64,000 bases of DNA. Origin: Shewanella sp. 1CM18E (lineage in GTDB: Bacteria > Pseudomonadota > Gammaproteobacteria > Enterobacterales > Shewanellaceae). A program made the translations under genes and the position numbers. The stretch spans positions 684,791 to 748,790 of the forward strand of contig NZ_JALNTW010000001.1 of assembly GCF_023161665.1 (NCBI RefSeq). Direction: 5' to 3'. Positions 1-8,434 of this stretch are shown piece after piece; positions within the stretch are counted from its first letter, which is position 1; every line of letters begins with the position of its first letter. A model generated the notes under the pieces. That model ran no database searches and was not told the origin of the DNA. It saw nothing but the letters and a program-made list of their open reading frames with translations.

Positions 1-1
1 T

Positions 2-1198
2 GCCGGCTATCTCGTGATGGCATTCTTCCCCAGTTTCTATGGTTTCTTGTTTGGTGCCATTTTACTTGCCGGTGGTACAGGTATTTTTAAACCCGGTATT
101 CAAGGCACTTTAGTGCTATCAACCGGTAGACAAAATACCTCTATGGCTTGGGGAATTTTCTACCAAGTGGTCAACATTGGTGGTTTCTTAGGACCATTGG
201 TTGCGGTGCATATGCGCCAGCTTTCTTGGGACAATGTATTCTATGCTTGTGCAGCTATTATCTCGCTCAACTTCCTATTCTTACTTGCCTATAAAGAGCC
301 AGGAAAAGAGGAGCGCATGGAACGTAACCGTAAAATTAAAGCCGGTGAAATCCATCAAGAAGCGCTTTGGAAAGATGCATGGCATGAACTGAAAAAGCCT
401 GTGGTTATCTACTACATGTTAGTGTTTGCAGGTTTCTGGTTCCTGTTCAACTCACTATTTGACGTACTACCAATCCATATCGCCGAATGGGTTGATACCA
501 GCGTTATTGTGACTTCACTATTTGGTCCAGAAGGCACCTCAAACGGTATCTTCCAGTTCTGGCTCGGCCTTGATAACACCGGTACTAAGGTGATGCCAGA
601 GGGCATGCTTAACCTTAACGCAGGTATGATTATGACTACCTGTTTCTTAGTGGCAGCGTTAACGGCTAAATACCGTATTACCACTGCTATGCTAGGTGGC
701 TGTTTATTAAGTATTTTTGCATTCGTATTGATTGGCGCGACTAATGCCGCGTGGATGATTGTATTAGCGATTGCGATGTTCTCTTTCGGCGAGATGATGA
801 TCAGCCCAAAGAAGAATGAATTTATGGGTAACATTGCCCCTGAAGGTAAAAAGGCGATGTACCTCGGCTTTGTGATGCTACCGCAAGGGATCGGCTGGAC
901 ACTAGAAGGTTACTTTGGCCCTAAACTCTATGAGATGTATGCATCTAAAGAGATCTTCTCATTAGAACTGCTTGCTGAGCGCGGCATGAGTGCAAGTGAA
1001 ATTAGCGCCATTCCACAAGGTGAAGCCTTTACCACACTAGTCGCCTTTACTGGCGAACCGGCTCAAGAGCTAACGACTCTGTTATACAACAGCCACAATA
1101 TTGGTATGGCTTGGTACATTATTGCTGCTATTGGTACTATCTCGGCAGTAGGAATTTACTTATACGGTAAGTGGTTGTTCAAGCTACAACAGCGTTAA
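2..1198 (+). CDS. MFS transporter, POT (oligopeptide/H+ symporter)-like, 5' end cut off
   Basis: This is the C-terminal part (about 399 codons) of an inner-membrane transporter. The frame is open from base 2, so the true start lies before the window; the GTG and ATG codons at 14-19 are internal. Many hydrophobic helices are visible, and the early loop GTGIFKPGIQGTLV resembles the glycine-rich signature of the POT/PTR branch of the major facilitator superfamily, which takes up di- and tripeptides with protons. The central loop is charged (KEERMERNRK). A strong terminator follows at once. MFS membership is secure; the peptide substrate is inferred from the motif and could be wrong. Confidence 0.82.
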   Translation, partial: AGYLVMAFFPSFYGFLFGAILLAGGTGIFKPGIQGTLVLSTGRQNTSMAWGIFYQVVNIGGFLGPLVAVHMRQLSWDNVFYACAAIISLNFLFLLAYKEPGKEERMERNRKIKAGEIHQEALWKDAWHELKKPVVIYYMLVFAGFWFLFNSLFDVLPIHIAEWVDTSVIVTSLFGPEGTSNGIFQFWLGLDNTGTKVMPEGMLNLNAGMIMTTCFLVAALTAKYRITTAMLGGCLLSIFAFVLIGATNAAWMIVLAIAMFSFGEMMISPKKNEFMGNIAPEGKKAMYLGFVMLPQGIGWTLEGYFGPKLYEMYASKEIFSLELLAERGMSASEISAIPQGEAFTTLVAFTGEPAQELTTLLYNSHNIGMAWYIIAAIGTISAVGIYLYGKWLFKLQQR

Positions 1199-1238
1199 TA
1201 GCTATAGTAAGTGATAGCAACCGCTATACCGCAGATAC

Positions 1239-1269
1239 AAAAAAGCTGACCAATTGGTCAGCTTTTTTT
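1239..1269. terminator. Bidirectional rho-independent terminator
   Basis: A perfect inverted repeat GCTGACC-AATT-GGTCAGC is flanked by six A on the left and seven T on the right. It can therefore end both the transporter on the plus strand and satP on the minus strand. Confidence 0.9.
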
Positions 1270-1319
1270 ATCGCTTTTAACTATGCATTATCGGAGATAA
1301 GTGATAATTGGTGGTTAGC

Positions 1320-1919
1320 TTAAGCGGCTTGTTTCTCTGCAGCTGGCTCGTATGCAGCAACGGCAACTGGACCTACTGGTAAAATAACGCGGCCAAACTC
1401 AGCATTTAATACTTGAGCCATTGCAAAGTAAATTGCACTTAGACCACAGAAAATACCTTCGTAACCAGCGATAGTGCCGATTAACTCGCTACCAGTGAAA
1501 TCACGAGCTGCAAGTAGGAAGAATAAAATCGTTAATGAAGCAAATACAACTTGCTTAGCACGTGGGTAACGTAGTGAACCTACAAATAGCGCAGCAGTGA
1601 ACATGCCCCATAAAAGTAAGTACCAACCCATAAACGCCGCAGGACTAGCCGCGAAGCCCATTTTTGGCATTACTAGTAAACCCACTAGCGTTAACCAGAA
1701 TAGACCGTAAGATGTAAATGCAGTAGTACCGAAAGTATCACCGCGCTTGAAGCACATGATACCAACGATAACTTGAGCTAGACCGCCGTAGAAAATACCC
1801 ATCGCTAAAATCATTGAATCGATTGGGAAAAAGCCTGCGTTATGGATGTTTAATAGCACGGTAGTCATACCGAAGCCCATTAGACCAAGTGGAGCAGGAT
1901 TAGCTAGTTGTGTAGACAT
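1320..1919 (-). CDS. satP: Acetate/succinate uptake transporter, SatP (YaaH/GPR1/FUN34) family
   Basis: At 199 aa the protein has the usual length for this family. The N-terminus carries the family signature NPAPLGL at residues 7-13, followed by about six hydrophobic helices ([38 protein letters not shown] and others). Known members are hexameric inner-membrane channels or transporters for acetate and succinate. The short C-terminal tail ends in EKQAA. The ATG at 1919 has a good ribosome site (AGGGGAACTCA). It is transcribed alone, with its own upstream region of about 490 bp. Acetate is the end product of anaerobic lactate oxidation in Shewanella, so an acetate carrier fits that lifestyle (inference). 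Confidence 0.92.
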   Translation of the reverse strand: MSTQLANPAPLGLMGFGMTTVLLNIHNAGFFPIDSMILAMGIFYGGLAQVIVGIMCFKRGDTFGTTAFTSYGLFWLTLVGLLVMPKMGFAASPAAFMGWYLLLWGMFTAALFVGSLRYPRAKQVVFASLTILFFLLAARDFTGSELIGTIAGYEGIFCGLSAIYFAMAQVLNAEFGRVILPVGPVAVAAYEPAAEKQAA

Positions 1920-2320
1920 TGAGTTCCCCTACAGGAAGTATTCACTAACAAATGCGCCTCACTAAAGGCACATTATTAAATTAAGTTAATTTGAGCGCGC
2001 GCATTCTAGTTGAAGCCACTACGCTGAGCAAATACCTCCTATTGCTTATGTATCCCACTGATGCGTTCGGCAGCAGGATTATAAGCACTAAAAATCAAAG
2101 ACTTACAAAAACATTAGCAATCAAGCATTTAACAAAAAACACGTTCCAGATCAATGTCTCAAAATTAACAAAAGCGAGACACTGATCGCTAGAGTGGCTC
2201 ATTAGCACATTAGTAATTAATGAATTTAATAATCCGAAAGTGTCGAAAAATTGCACCAGCTCACAAAGTTGGACATTAACTCGCAATAGCGACAAATAAA
2301 TCGTTTGTGCAGGAAATAGC
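1920..2320. other. AT-rich intergenic region upstream of satP
   Basis: Between satP and the cytochrome terminator lie about 400 bp without a supported gene. Two overlapping open frames of 64-66 codons (about 1991-2185 plus, 2095-2295 minus) lack ribosome sites and recognisable composition. The stretch presumably holds the satP promoter. I found no clear CRP, Fnr or Fur palindrome in it. Confidence 0.5.
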
Positions 2321-2321
2321 C

Positions 2322-2346
2322 AAAAAAAGGGAGCCCGTAGGCTCCC
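2322..2346 (-). terminator. Terminator of the decaheme cytochrome gene
   Basis: GGGAGCC-CGTA-GGCTCCC forms a 7-bp GC-rich stem. Seven A precede it on the plus strand, which is a T-tract on the minus strand, so it ends transcription of the cytochrome gene about 65 bp past its stop. Confidence 0.85.
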
Positions 2347-2411
2347 AAAAGGGTCAATGGCTAATGAGAGGCAGGGGATCTCATCGCCGGTATTGCATTT
2401 ATTATTCTAAT

Positions 2412-4700
2412 TTAGTGGCCACCTCCGTTATGAACTTTATCAATACCATAGGTCTTACCTTCCCCATGACAAGTAGCACAAGATTCAACGGGTAGATTCG
2501 CTGTAGATGACGGCTCACCATCGACTATCGCGCCATTGCTCTTAAAATGAGCCATTGCAGCAGCATCGGAGTGAGCGTGACAAGTTCTACATGCTTCAGC
2601 CGTAGGACTAATAAACTGTGTCGCCGCAGAATCAACAGCAATAGCACGTTTACCAGAGGCTAAACCACCATCTGCAGCAAATAAGCTCACATCATCTTTA
2701 TGACAGGCACTACATTCAGTGGCGACAGCTGGATAACCTTGAGTTTGCATATCCGCATCAACATAGATGGCTGGTGCGCCGCGATTATCATCCCAAAGAC
2801 CGGTATGAAAACGGTGTGCCACAGCAAACAAATCTCTGGTGTTGTAGGTCAGTCCTTCTATTGTCTTAAAGATCGGATTACCGTCAGCATCAAGCTCATC
2901 ACTTTTGTACTCAACAACAGGATGATATGAGCCACCCCATGTTTCATTATGACAAGCGACACATTGATCAAAACGTTCATCACCATAGTGCTTAGCAATA
3001 CCTAACGATGTATGACAAGCATTACATTTCGCTTCATCTGCCGTTACTCGCTCAGGGTCGCTAAAGCGCGAGATGGTGGCGTTGCTGCCATCAGCATTGG
3101 CAAGATTCCAATAAGCTGGCGCCATTTTCACCGCAACATAACCGATGTCATATTGCGCTTCACCATTGGCATCTAAACATTTAACCAATGCGCCTTTAGC
3201 GTCAGTGCAAACTGAGAAGCGTGGCGTAAGCGCAATACTCTTGCCCTCTAAGTTGTATTCACCGAGTTGGGTTACCACTAACTGACCAGCAGATGCCGCT
3301 GTGCCGCTAAGGCTCACTGCGCCGCTGCCATAATAAGTACCATCAGCAGTGATCCAACCGGTTTTAATTTCGTCATACTTAGTGAAACCAGTAAATTCAA
3401 AACCGTCTGCGACAGGTGCGCCATCAATACTGACATCTAATGTCAGTACTATTTCGTCCTCATTAGCAACAGCACTTTCAGTGTAGGAAACACTGCTTAA
3501 TGCAATCTCAATCGACTCGGTTGCCATCGCCCTCACACCCACTTTATGAGCTTCCATTGGGCTTAAGCTACCTGCGCCATGACAACCGGAACATGCAGCG
3601 TCACTTTCAGGCACAATACCTAAGTGACCGTCACCAGTTTCAAGGTCGACATTGGTATGACATGAAACACACGCTTCTGCATATACGTTATCATTCCATT
3701 GCATGCCATTATCATGACATGTCGTACATTCATTTAGCTCAGATGGAAAACCCACTTCGCCAAACATCTCTTTCGCTTCACCTTGTAGATCTAAATGATG
3801 CCCGCCATGAATGGTATGGATCATTGCATTCCAATTTGGGTTATAGCCTTTTTCTGGATCATTTTGGTCAGCGGCATAGGCTGGATTATGGCAAGCAACA
3901 CAGTTTTCAACTTTTTGATAATTGTGGTGAGCACCAATGTTGGCAATACGCAGATCAGTTGCTTGGTAGCCGTCCATTTGGCTATGACATTTAATACAAG
4001 CAGCGTTGGAAACTGAGTCTTTTTCAGAAATGGCTAGCTCGCCCGTAGCAGCGATAAAATCAACCGGAGTTGACAGCAGTTTATCGGATATTGCTGCGCC
4101 CGAGTCGTCGCTAATATCGTATGAGCGGATCACCACTCGGTAAAAGTTATTAGGGTTACCATCAGCTAAAACGATAGGCGCATTACCATCATGCTCCCAT
4201 GTGCCGGTATAAGTCCCTGGATTTTCGGTATCTTCAACCAGCGTACAGGCATCAACTTCTTTACCCCAGCTCACTGTTTTACCTGTAGGAGAACAATACA
4301 TACTGGAGCCGAACTCGTTAGCCAATGAATGGTTTTGCCACAACAGAGGCGCGCCTGTTTCACTGGTGTTCGCCGACTGATTCATTACATATAGCGCAAC
4401 TTTTTCAAGCCCAGTAAATGGCGTGTCTTCGCCTTTAGCATTTTTACCTGTAACAGTGAATTTTACCGAAAAGTCATCACTGCCAATCACCACAATATCG
4501 CTAGGCAATAGAGTGAGATGATAGTCAGCAGCGGTGCTGACGGAATCAACTACAGCACCTGCTGGTAGACCAGGTGTCCCCGGATTTCCCGGTTCACCTG
4601 GCGCCCCATCTTGTCCGTCATCACCGTCACTACAACCTACTAGGCCAATGGCAGCAATGAGCGCCATGGCCAATAAAGATTTTTTGTGTGTTCTCATCAT
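2412..4700 (-). CDS. OmcA/MtrC-family decaheme c-type cytochrome, outer-membrane lipoprotein
   Basis: This 762-aa protein begins with a lipoprotein signal (AIGLVGC, lipidated Cys23). An unusual collagen-like Gly-X-Y tract follows (GDDGQDGAPGEPGNPG). There are exactly ten CxxCH haem motifs in two groups of five: CIKCH, CVACH, CTTCH, CVSCH, CSGCH, then after a haem-free block CNACH, CVACH, CSACH, CRTCH, CATCH. This beta-domain/pentahaem/beta-domain/pentahaem order is that of MtrC, MtrF, OmcA and UndA, the surface cytochromes that pass electrons to metal oxides and flavins. Non-haem Cys pairs occur in both beta domains (C-x15-C and C-x9-C) and may form disulfides. No mtrA or mtrB homologue is in the window, so the electron donor is unknown. 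Family is certain; which paralogue is not. Confidence 0.95.
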   Translation of the reverse strand: MMRTHKKSLLAMALIAAIGLVGCSDGDDGQDGAPGEPGNPGTPGLPAGAVVDSVSTAADYHLTLLPSDIVVIGSDDFSVKFTVTGKNAKGEDTPFTGLEKVALYVMNQSANTSETGAPLLWQNHSLANEFGSSMYCSPTGKTVSWGKEVDACTLVEDTENPGTYTGTWEHDGNAPIVLADGNPNNFYRVVIRSYDISDDSGAAISDKLLSTPVDFIAATGELAISEKDSVSNAACIKCHSQMDGYQATDLRIANIGAHHNYQKVENCVACHNPAYAADQNDPEKGYNPNWNAMIHTIHGGHHLDLQGEAKEMFGEVGFPSELNECTTCHDNGMQWNDNVYAEACVSCHTNVDLETGDGHLGIVPESDAACSGCHGAGSLSPMEAHKVGVRAMATESIEIALSSVSYTESAVANEDEIVLTLDVSIDGAPVADGFEFTGFTKYDEIKTGWITADGTYYGSGAVSLSGTAASAGQLVVTQLGEYNLEGKSIALTPRFSVCTDAKGALVKCLDANGEAQYDIGYVAVKMAPAYWNLANADGSNATISRFSDPERVTADEAKCNACHTSLGIAKHYGDERFDQCVACHNETWGGSYHPVVEYKSDELDADGNPIFKTIEGLTYNTRDLFAVAHRFHTGLWDDNRGAPAIYVDADMQTQGYPAVATECSACHKDDVSLFAADGGLASGKRAIAVDSAATQFISPTAEACRTCHAHSDAAAMAHFKSNGAIVDGEPSSTANLPVESCATCHGEGKTYGIDKVHNGGGH

Positions 4701-4889
4701 TTTGTCCCTTTATAGGTGTTATATTTCTGCTAGTGCAGTACAACAAATATAAAACAATGTGATGGAAGCGAAATGCGCTTGTACCGAACTTGTGATTACA
4801 ATTTAAAGATTCAAAAAACGTAATTTCGATTGCTGAAACTGGCAATTTCAACATTTAAAATAGCTGACAAATATTAACCAGTTTGATGG

Positions 4890-5870
4890 CTACTTTGACT
4901 TTAAAAAATCACTCACCATCTGAATGATTAACGCTTTACGTGAAGCGGTATATCTGTGGTTAATGGTCTTATTTTCAATAAAGTAATACTTAGGTGACAT
5001 CCTATCACCATGCAACAACTTCACCTGTTCTGCTGCTAACGCTTCGGTACGTAACCCGGATATTTTTTTACAGGCCTCGGCTTCTATTGCAGGTAAAAAA
5101 GCGACACTTCCCATGGTCATTAAGTGACAAAACCATGCTTCTCTACTGCTAACTTTATCGATTTTTTCAAGCGTGACGTTAGCACTACGACAATACATCT
5201 CAAATGGGTCGATTTTGTCGTTAAAGCCTTTGCTCTCAAGGTATAAAAATGGGTGTTTTGCGAGATCTTCTAATCTAAGATCTGGCAGGCTTTGCCAGAT
5301 CTCATGCTGTGCACGCGCGGCAACGTAAATCGAATCTGGCGAGCCAATAAGCTCACAATTAAAGTCGCTAGTCAGTGACGTATCAAAGGTAATACCAAAA
5401 TCTAACTCGTTATTACGTAAAAGCTCTGCAGATCCCCCGCCCCAACAGTGAAGCCTAATTTGCCCCAGTAACTCACAACTAGAGTGCTGGCTAATCTTGA
5501 TAGCCAAACTACTCATAATGCTTTGGGTGACCGCAATATTTAATGTGGGTAATTCAAGAGGCTCGACTTCATTAAATGCTACTTGGCCAATGGCAGCAAC
5601 GCTGCGACAAAAGTGGCAAATAGGTTCATACAATAAATCTGACAAAGGTGTCGGTTTGAGTCCTTGCTGACGCCGATAAAACAACTCGTCATTAAATGTC
5701 GCTCTGAGTATGGTTAAACTGCGACTCACCTTAGGCGCTGAGACTTGCAGTTCGTTCGCGGTAGTATTGGCATGACCATTTTCATAAAGTGTTTTGAAAA
5801 CCAGTAGGCAGAACACATCAAGTTCAGCGAGTTTTTTTAACGACTGATTAAGCATAGTTTCGTCAGGCAA
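4890..5870 (-). CDS. LysR-family transcriptional regulator
   Basis: The 326-aa protein has the LysR layout. An N-terminal winged helix-turn-helix covers about residues 15-75 (NTTANELQVSAPKVSRSLTILR, where SAPKVSRSL is the recognition helix, then LFYRRQQGLKPT). A two-lobed effector domain follows from about residue 105. The gene lies directly upstream of the decaheme cytochrome on the same strand, 189 bp away. It may therefore control that cytochrome or be co-transcribed with it, though LysR genes more often face their targets. Several charged and aromatic residues lie in the effector lobe, but the ligand cannot be read from sequence. A downstream ATG at residue 6 is an alternative start. Confidence 0.9.
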   Translation of the reverse strand: MPDETMLNQSLKKLAELDVFCLLVFKTLYENGHANTTANELQVSAPKVSRSLTILRATFNDELFYRRQQGLKPTPLSDLLYEPICHFCRSVAAIGQVAFNEVEPLELPTLNIAVTQSIMSSLAIKISQHSSCELLGQIRLHCWGGGSAELLRNNELDFGITFDTSLTSDFNCELIGSPDSIYVAARAQHEIWQSLPDLRLEDLAKHPFLYLESKGFNDKIDPFEMYCRSANVTLEKIDKVSSREAWFCHLMTMGSVAFLPAIEAEACKKISGLRTEALAAEQVKLLHGDRMSPKYYFIENKTINHRYTASRKALIIQMVSDFLKSK

Positions 5871-6246
5871 GTTGAATAATTAGTTAAAGGTATAACATAT
5901 TGGCAGCTTTAATGGCGGGTTCAGCTTAGTTTGGATAAGGCTAATGCTTAGAAATTAGTGATAAGTCACAGTGATAGCAAATACGCCTAAAGCCGCATAT
6001 TTGCGGCGAAAAATGTGCGATGGGTTGTCAGAAATCCTAACTAAATAGATCTTTCTAGCCGCTTACTATCACTGAATGAATAACTCATTGAAATATGAAT
6101 TACGCTCCCGGCACTAACTCACAATTAAGTTTAAATTTAGATACTTATGCTAAACGCTTACGCTAGGTTTTTATGTAAGATGCTTACGCTAGATAAGCTA
6201 CTGAAAATCTGAGCAGTGAAGTTGAATACCGAATACTGGATAAAGC
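5871..6246. other. Intergenic region with a repeated 11-mer and a small hairpin
   Basis: These 376 bp lie between the LysR gene and rsuA and hold no supported gene. GCTTACGCTAG occurs twice, at 6156-6166 and 6182-6192, with a 26-bp period. A short hairpin GCCGCA-TATT-TGCGGC lies at 5992-6007 without a good T-tract. The LysR promoter must be in the left part. Confidence 0.5.
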
Positions 6247-6951
6247 TTAACCTTGTCGCACTTCATCTGCAGTTAGGTCGCGACTTGCTCCTACTGAAAG
6301 GTCCGCGTCTAACGTTATCGCGCCTACAGAGATTCGGTGCAGACCAATAACCGGATTACGAAAACGACCAAACATACGTTTTATTTGATGGTAACGTCCT
6401 TCCATAAGTGTCACCAATGCCGTGTGGTCATCCACAATCTCAAGCTTGGCTGGTAATGTGGTGATGTCTTCATACTCAAAGTACATACCATCAGCAAAAG
6501 CAGCGATATAGGATTCATCAATCGGGTTCTGCAGCTGGACTCGATATAATTTGCCGACCTTATGCTCTGGCGACATCAATTTTTTAGACCAGCGGCCATC
6601 ATTAGTCAGCAGTAATAAACCTGAGGTATTCAGATCAAGCCGTCCAACAATATGCAGGCTGTGCTTATCATCTCTATCTAGCAAATCGATAACCGTTTTA
6701 TGTTTATCATCGACTGTAGCACTGACGACACCAACGGGCTTATGCAGCATGACGTAACTAGGCTGACAAGCTTGCAGGATCTGCCCATCTAAGGTGACAT
6801 GAGAGAACTCATCAATAATTAAATCGATGTCACGGGCAATTTCTCCGTCCACCAGCACTTGGCCCTTCGCTAAAATTACTCTGACGTTTTTTTTACTGAC
6901 ACCGGTTTTAACGCTAATAAATCTATCTAAGCGTGCACGTTTCGATTCCAT
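6247..6951 (-). CDS. rsuA: 16S rRNA pseudouridine synthase, RsuA family
   Basis: The 234-aa protein has an N-terminal S4 RNA-binding domain (about residues 5-50, RARLDRFISVKTGVSKKNVR). A pseudouridine synthase domain follows, with the catalytic aspartate D106 in GRLDLNTSGLLLLTNDG. The late motif EGRYHQIKRMFG is also diagnostic of the RsuA/RluB/E/F branch. E. coli RsuA converts U516 of 16S rRNA to pseudouridine. RsuA is preferred over the 23S enzymes RluB/E/F on overall length and the MLHKPVGVVSAT segment, but RluE-like specificity is not fully excluded. The gene starts 2 bp after the upstream regulator gene ends, so the two are probably one transcript. Confidence 0.88.
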   Translation of the reverse strand: MESKRARLDRFISVKTGVSKKNVRVILAKGQVLVDGEIARDIDLIIDEFSHVTLDGQILQACQPSYVMLHKPVGVVSATVDDKHKTVIDLLDRDDKHSLHIVGRLDLNTSGLLLLTNDGRWSKKLMSPEHKVGKLYRVQLQNPIDESYIAAFADGMYFEYEDITTLPAKLEIVDDHTALVTLMEGRYHQIKRMFGRFRNPVIGLHRISVGAITLDADLSVGASRDLTADEVRQG

Positions 6952-6953
6952 AC

Positions 6954-7595
6954 TTATTGACTATTACCTTGACGATGAGGCACGACTTTATATGCGCAAC
7001 GGCGTGCACCTTCAATAATATGCTCTTCGCGACTGACTATCGCATCATCTTGTAGCAAGGTCTGAAACAGCTGTAACTCAGAACGACAAAAGTTTAGACA
7101 TTTGGTTGCTGCAGCGCATATAGGGCAATGATTTTCTAGCAAGAAATATACGCCTTGCTGCTGCTCAACGGTCGCCATATAGCCTTCGTCAGTACGTAAT
7201 TTTGCTAGCATATCCAGCTTGGCTTCTAAACCATCGACATTCGCCAGAGCTTGGCTATACAAGGTATAGGTTGCCTGCTCACGATGGCTAATCAGCTGCT
7301 CTAATCCGCCGTCACCAAATACAACTTTTACCGAATCGATTAATTGCACCGTCAGATCTTCATGGCGATCTGAGAAATGACTATTACTTTGCGGGGTCAG
7401 CGCCCAGAAGCGTGTTGGTCTTCCACGAGTCGCCTTTCTATCTTCAAACACCACATCTTGGCTTTCTTCCAGGCTTTGTAGGTGTTGACGTACCCCCATG
7501 GTTGTTAGACCTAACTCACAGGCAATCACTTTAGCGGTTAGCTCTCCTTGGGTTTTTAACATCTGTAAAATCTTGTCACTTGTCTTCATCGACAC
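6954..7595 (-). CDS. Winged-helix metallo/redox regulator, SufR/ArsR-like
   Basis: The 213-aa protein has an N-terminal winged helix (about residues 5-65, GELTAKVIACELGLTTMGVRQHL, then a basic wing RKATRGRPTRFW). A helical domain and a C-terminal cysteine cluster follow: C157, C160, C166, C170 and C200, in ENHCPIC...CLNFC...RRC. The ENHCPI segment and the C-x12-C spacing (157-170) recall cyanobacterial SufR, an Fe-S cluster-sensing repressor. The third canonical Cys is missing, and C160/C166 are extra. It may thus bind an Fe-S cluster or metal (inference). It is transcribed with rsuA and faces a flavin reductase gene across a palindrome-rich promoter, the usual layout for a repressor and its target. 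Confidence 0.82.
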   Translation of the reverse strand: MSMKTSDKILQMLKTQGELTAKVIACELGLTTMGVRQHLQSLEESQDVVFEDRKATRGRPTRFWALTPQSNSHFSDRHEDLTVQLIDSVKVVFGDGGLEQLISHREQATYTLYSQALANVDGLEAKLDMLAKLRTDEGYMATVEQQQGVYFLLENHCPICAAATKCLNFCRSELQLFQTLLQDDAIVSREEHIIEGARRCAYKVVPHRQGNSQ

Positions 7596-7658
7596 CTCTT
7601 TATTACCTCAACACTGCAGTATGACTGCTAGCTCAAAGCAGTATGACTAATGCCATTA

Positions 7659-7732
7659 TTACTTAATCGACAATTAAGTAAACTTTTTTATTTACTATAT
7701 CTTTACTTTCTTATGTAAAGAGATTACTTTAC
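7659..7732. promoter_or_regulatory. Cluster of inverted repeats, probable operator of the divergent promoter
   Basis: A perfect palindrome TTACTTAAT-cgaca-ATTAAGTAA sits at 7659-7681. Nearby, CTTTAC (7701-7706), GTAAAG (7715-7720) and CTTTAC (7727-7732) form two more overlapping inverted pairs. All share the core TTTACTT/AAGTAAA, which recurs just before the flavin reductase start. The position between a regulator gene and a divergently read enzyme gene suggests binding by that regulator (inference). Confidence 0.6.
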
Positions 7733-7765
7733 TTATAACTTAAATAAAGTAAAAGGTTTACTAAA

Positions 7766-8374
7766 ATGGAATTAGTTATCGTAAGTGCAAGCCAAAGAAG
7801 CCCATCTCAAAGTGCAAAAGTTGGCCGCTACCTCAAGGAACAAAACTCAGCTTTTACTAAGATTAATCACATCGAATTGAGTCAATACCAACTGCCATTC
7901 TGGGATGGCGACCCTAGCTCAAAATCAGCAGATGGCAGCCAGTGGCCTTTAATTGCTCAACAAATAAAAAGGGCCGATGCACTGGTGTTAATTACCCCAG
8001 AGTGGGCTGGCACGGCATCCCCATTAATGAAGAACTTTTTATTGATGTCCAACAGTCAAGACACAGCCCATAAACCCGCGTTACTTGTTGGCGTTGCTAG
8101 CGGCATTAACGGCGCTTATCCGATTGCAGAGCTTAGAATGAACGCCTTTAAAAATAATAAATTAGTCCCAACACCTGATCATTTAATTATTCGAGATGCT
8201 GAGAATGTGCTTAATGGCTCACAACCACAATCAGATCGCGATTTACATTTACGTCAGCGCATAGACTACAGTTTGCATATGCTTGCCCAGTACAGCACTG
8301 CATTAAAATCAGTGCGAATTAACCATCAACAACAGGTTTATCCCAATCAGCAAGAATACAGTTACGGCATGTAG
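7766..8374 (+). CDS. NADPH-dependent FMN reductase / flavodoxin-like oxidoreductase
   Basis: The 202-aa protein has a flavodoxin-like fold typical of the NADPH-dependent FMN reductase family. The N-terminal phosphate-binding loop is SASQRSPSQSAKVG (residues 7-20). The later loop TPEWAGTASPLMKNF corresponds to the PEYNGSxPGxLKNxxDW motif, here with Trp for Tyr and a shortened end. Such enzymes reduce free flavin, quinones or azo compounds in the cytoplasm. The gene faces the SufR-like regulator and is followed after 60 bp by a VOC protein on the same strand. The two may form a small detoxification or redox unit controlled by that regulator (inference). The exact substrate is unknown. Confidence 0.85.
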   Translation: MELVIVSASQRSPSQSAKVGRYLKEQNSAFTKINHIELSQYQLPFWDGDPSSKSADGSQWPLIAQQIKRADALVLITPEWAGTASPLMKNFLLMSNSQDTAHKPALLVGVASGINGAYPIAELRMNAFKNNKLVPTPDHLIIRDAENVLNGSQPQSDRDLHLRQRIDYSLHMLAQYSTALKSVRINHQQQVYPNQQEYSYGM

Positions 8375-8434
8375 CCTTAATCAGTAACAATAAGGTGAAA
8401 TACCAACAACATTAACGACAACAAGGAGAGTAAT

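Noticed and set aside
412..834. 140-codon open frame on the minus strand
   Set aside because: It is antisense within the transporter gene, with no ribosome site and no domain.
1991..2295. Two overlapping short open frames upstream of satP
   Set aside because: They run in opposite directions over AT-rich promoter DNA, lack ribosome sites and show no protein-like composition.
3500..3994. 164-codon open frame on the plus strand
   Set aside because: It lies antisense inside the decaheme cytochrome gene, has no ribosome site and encodes a His/Tyr-rich sequence that is the mirror of haem motifs.
5992..6007. Terminator for rsuA
   Set aside because: The hairpin is short, lies about 240 bp past rsuA and is not followed by a T-tract on the minus strand.
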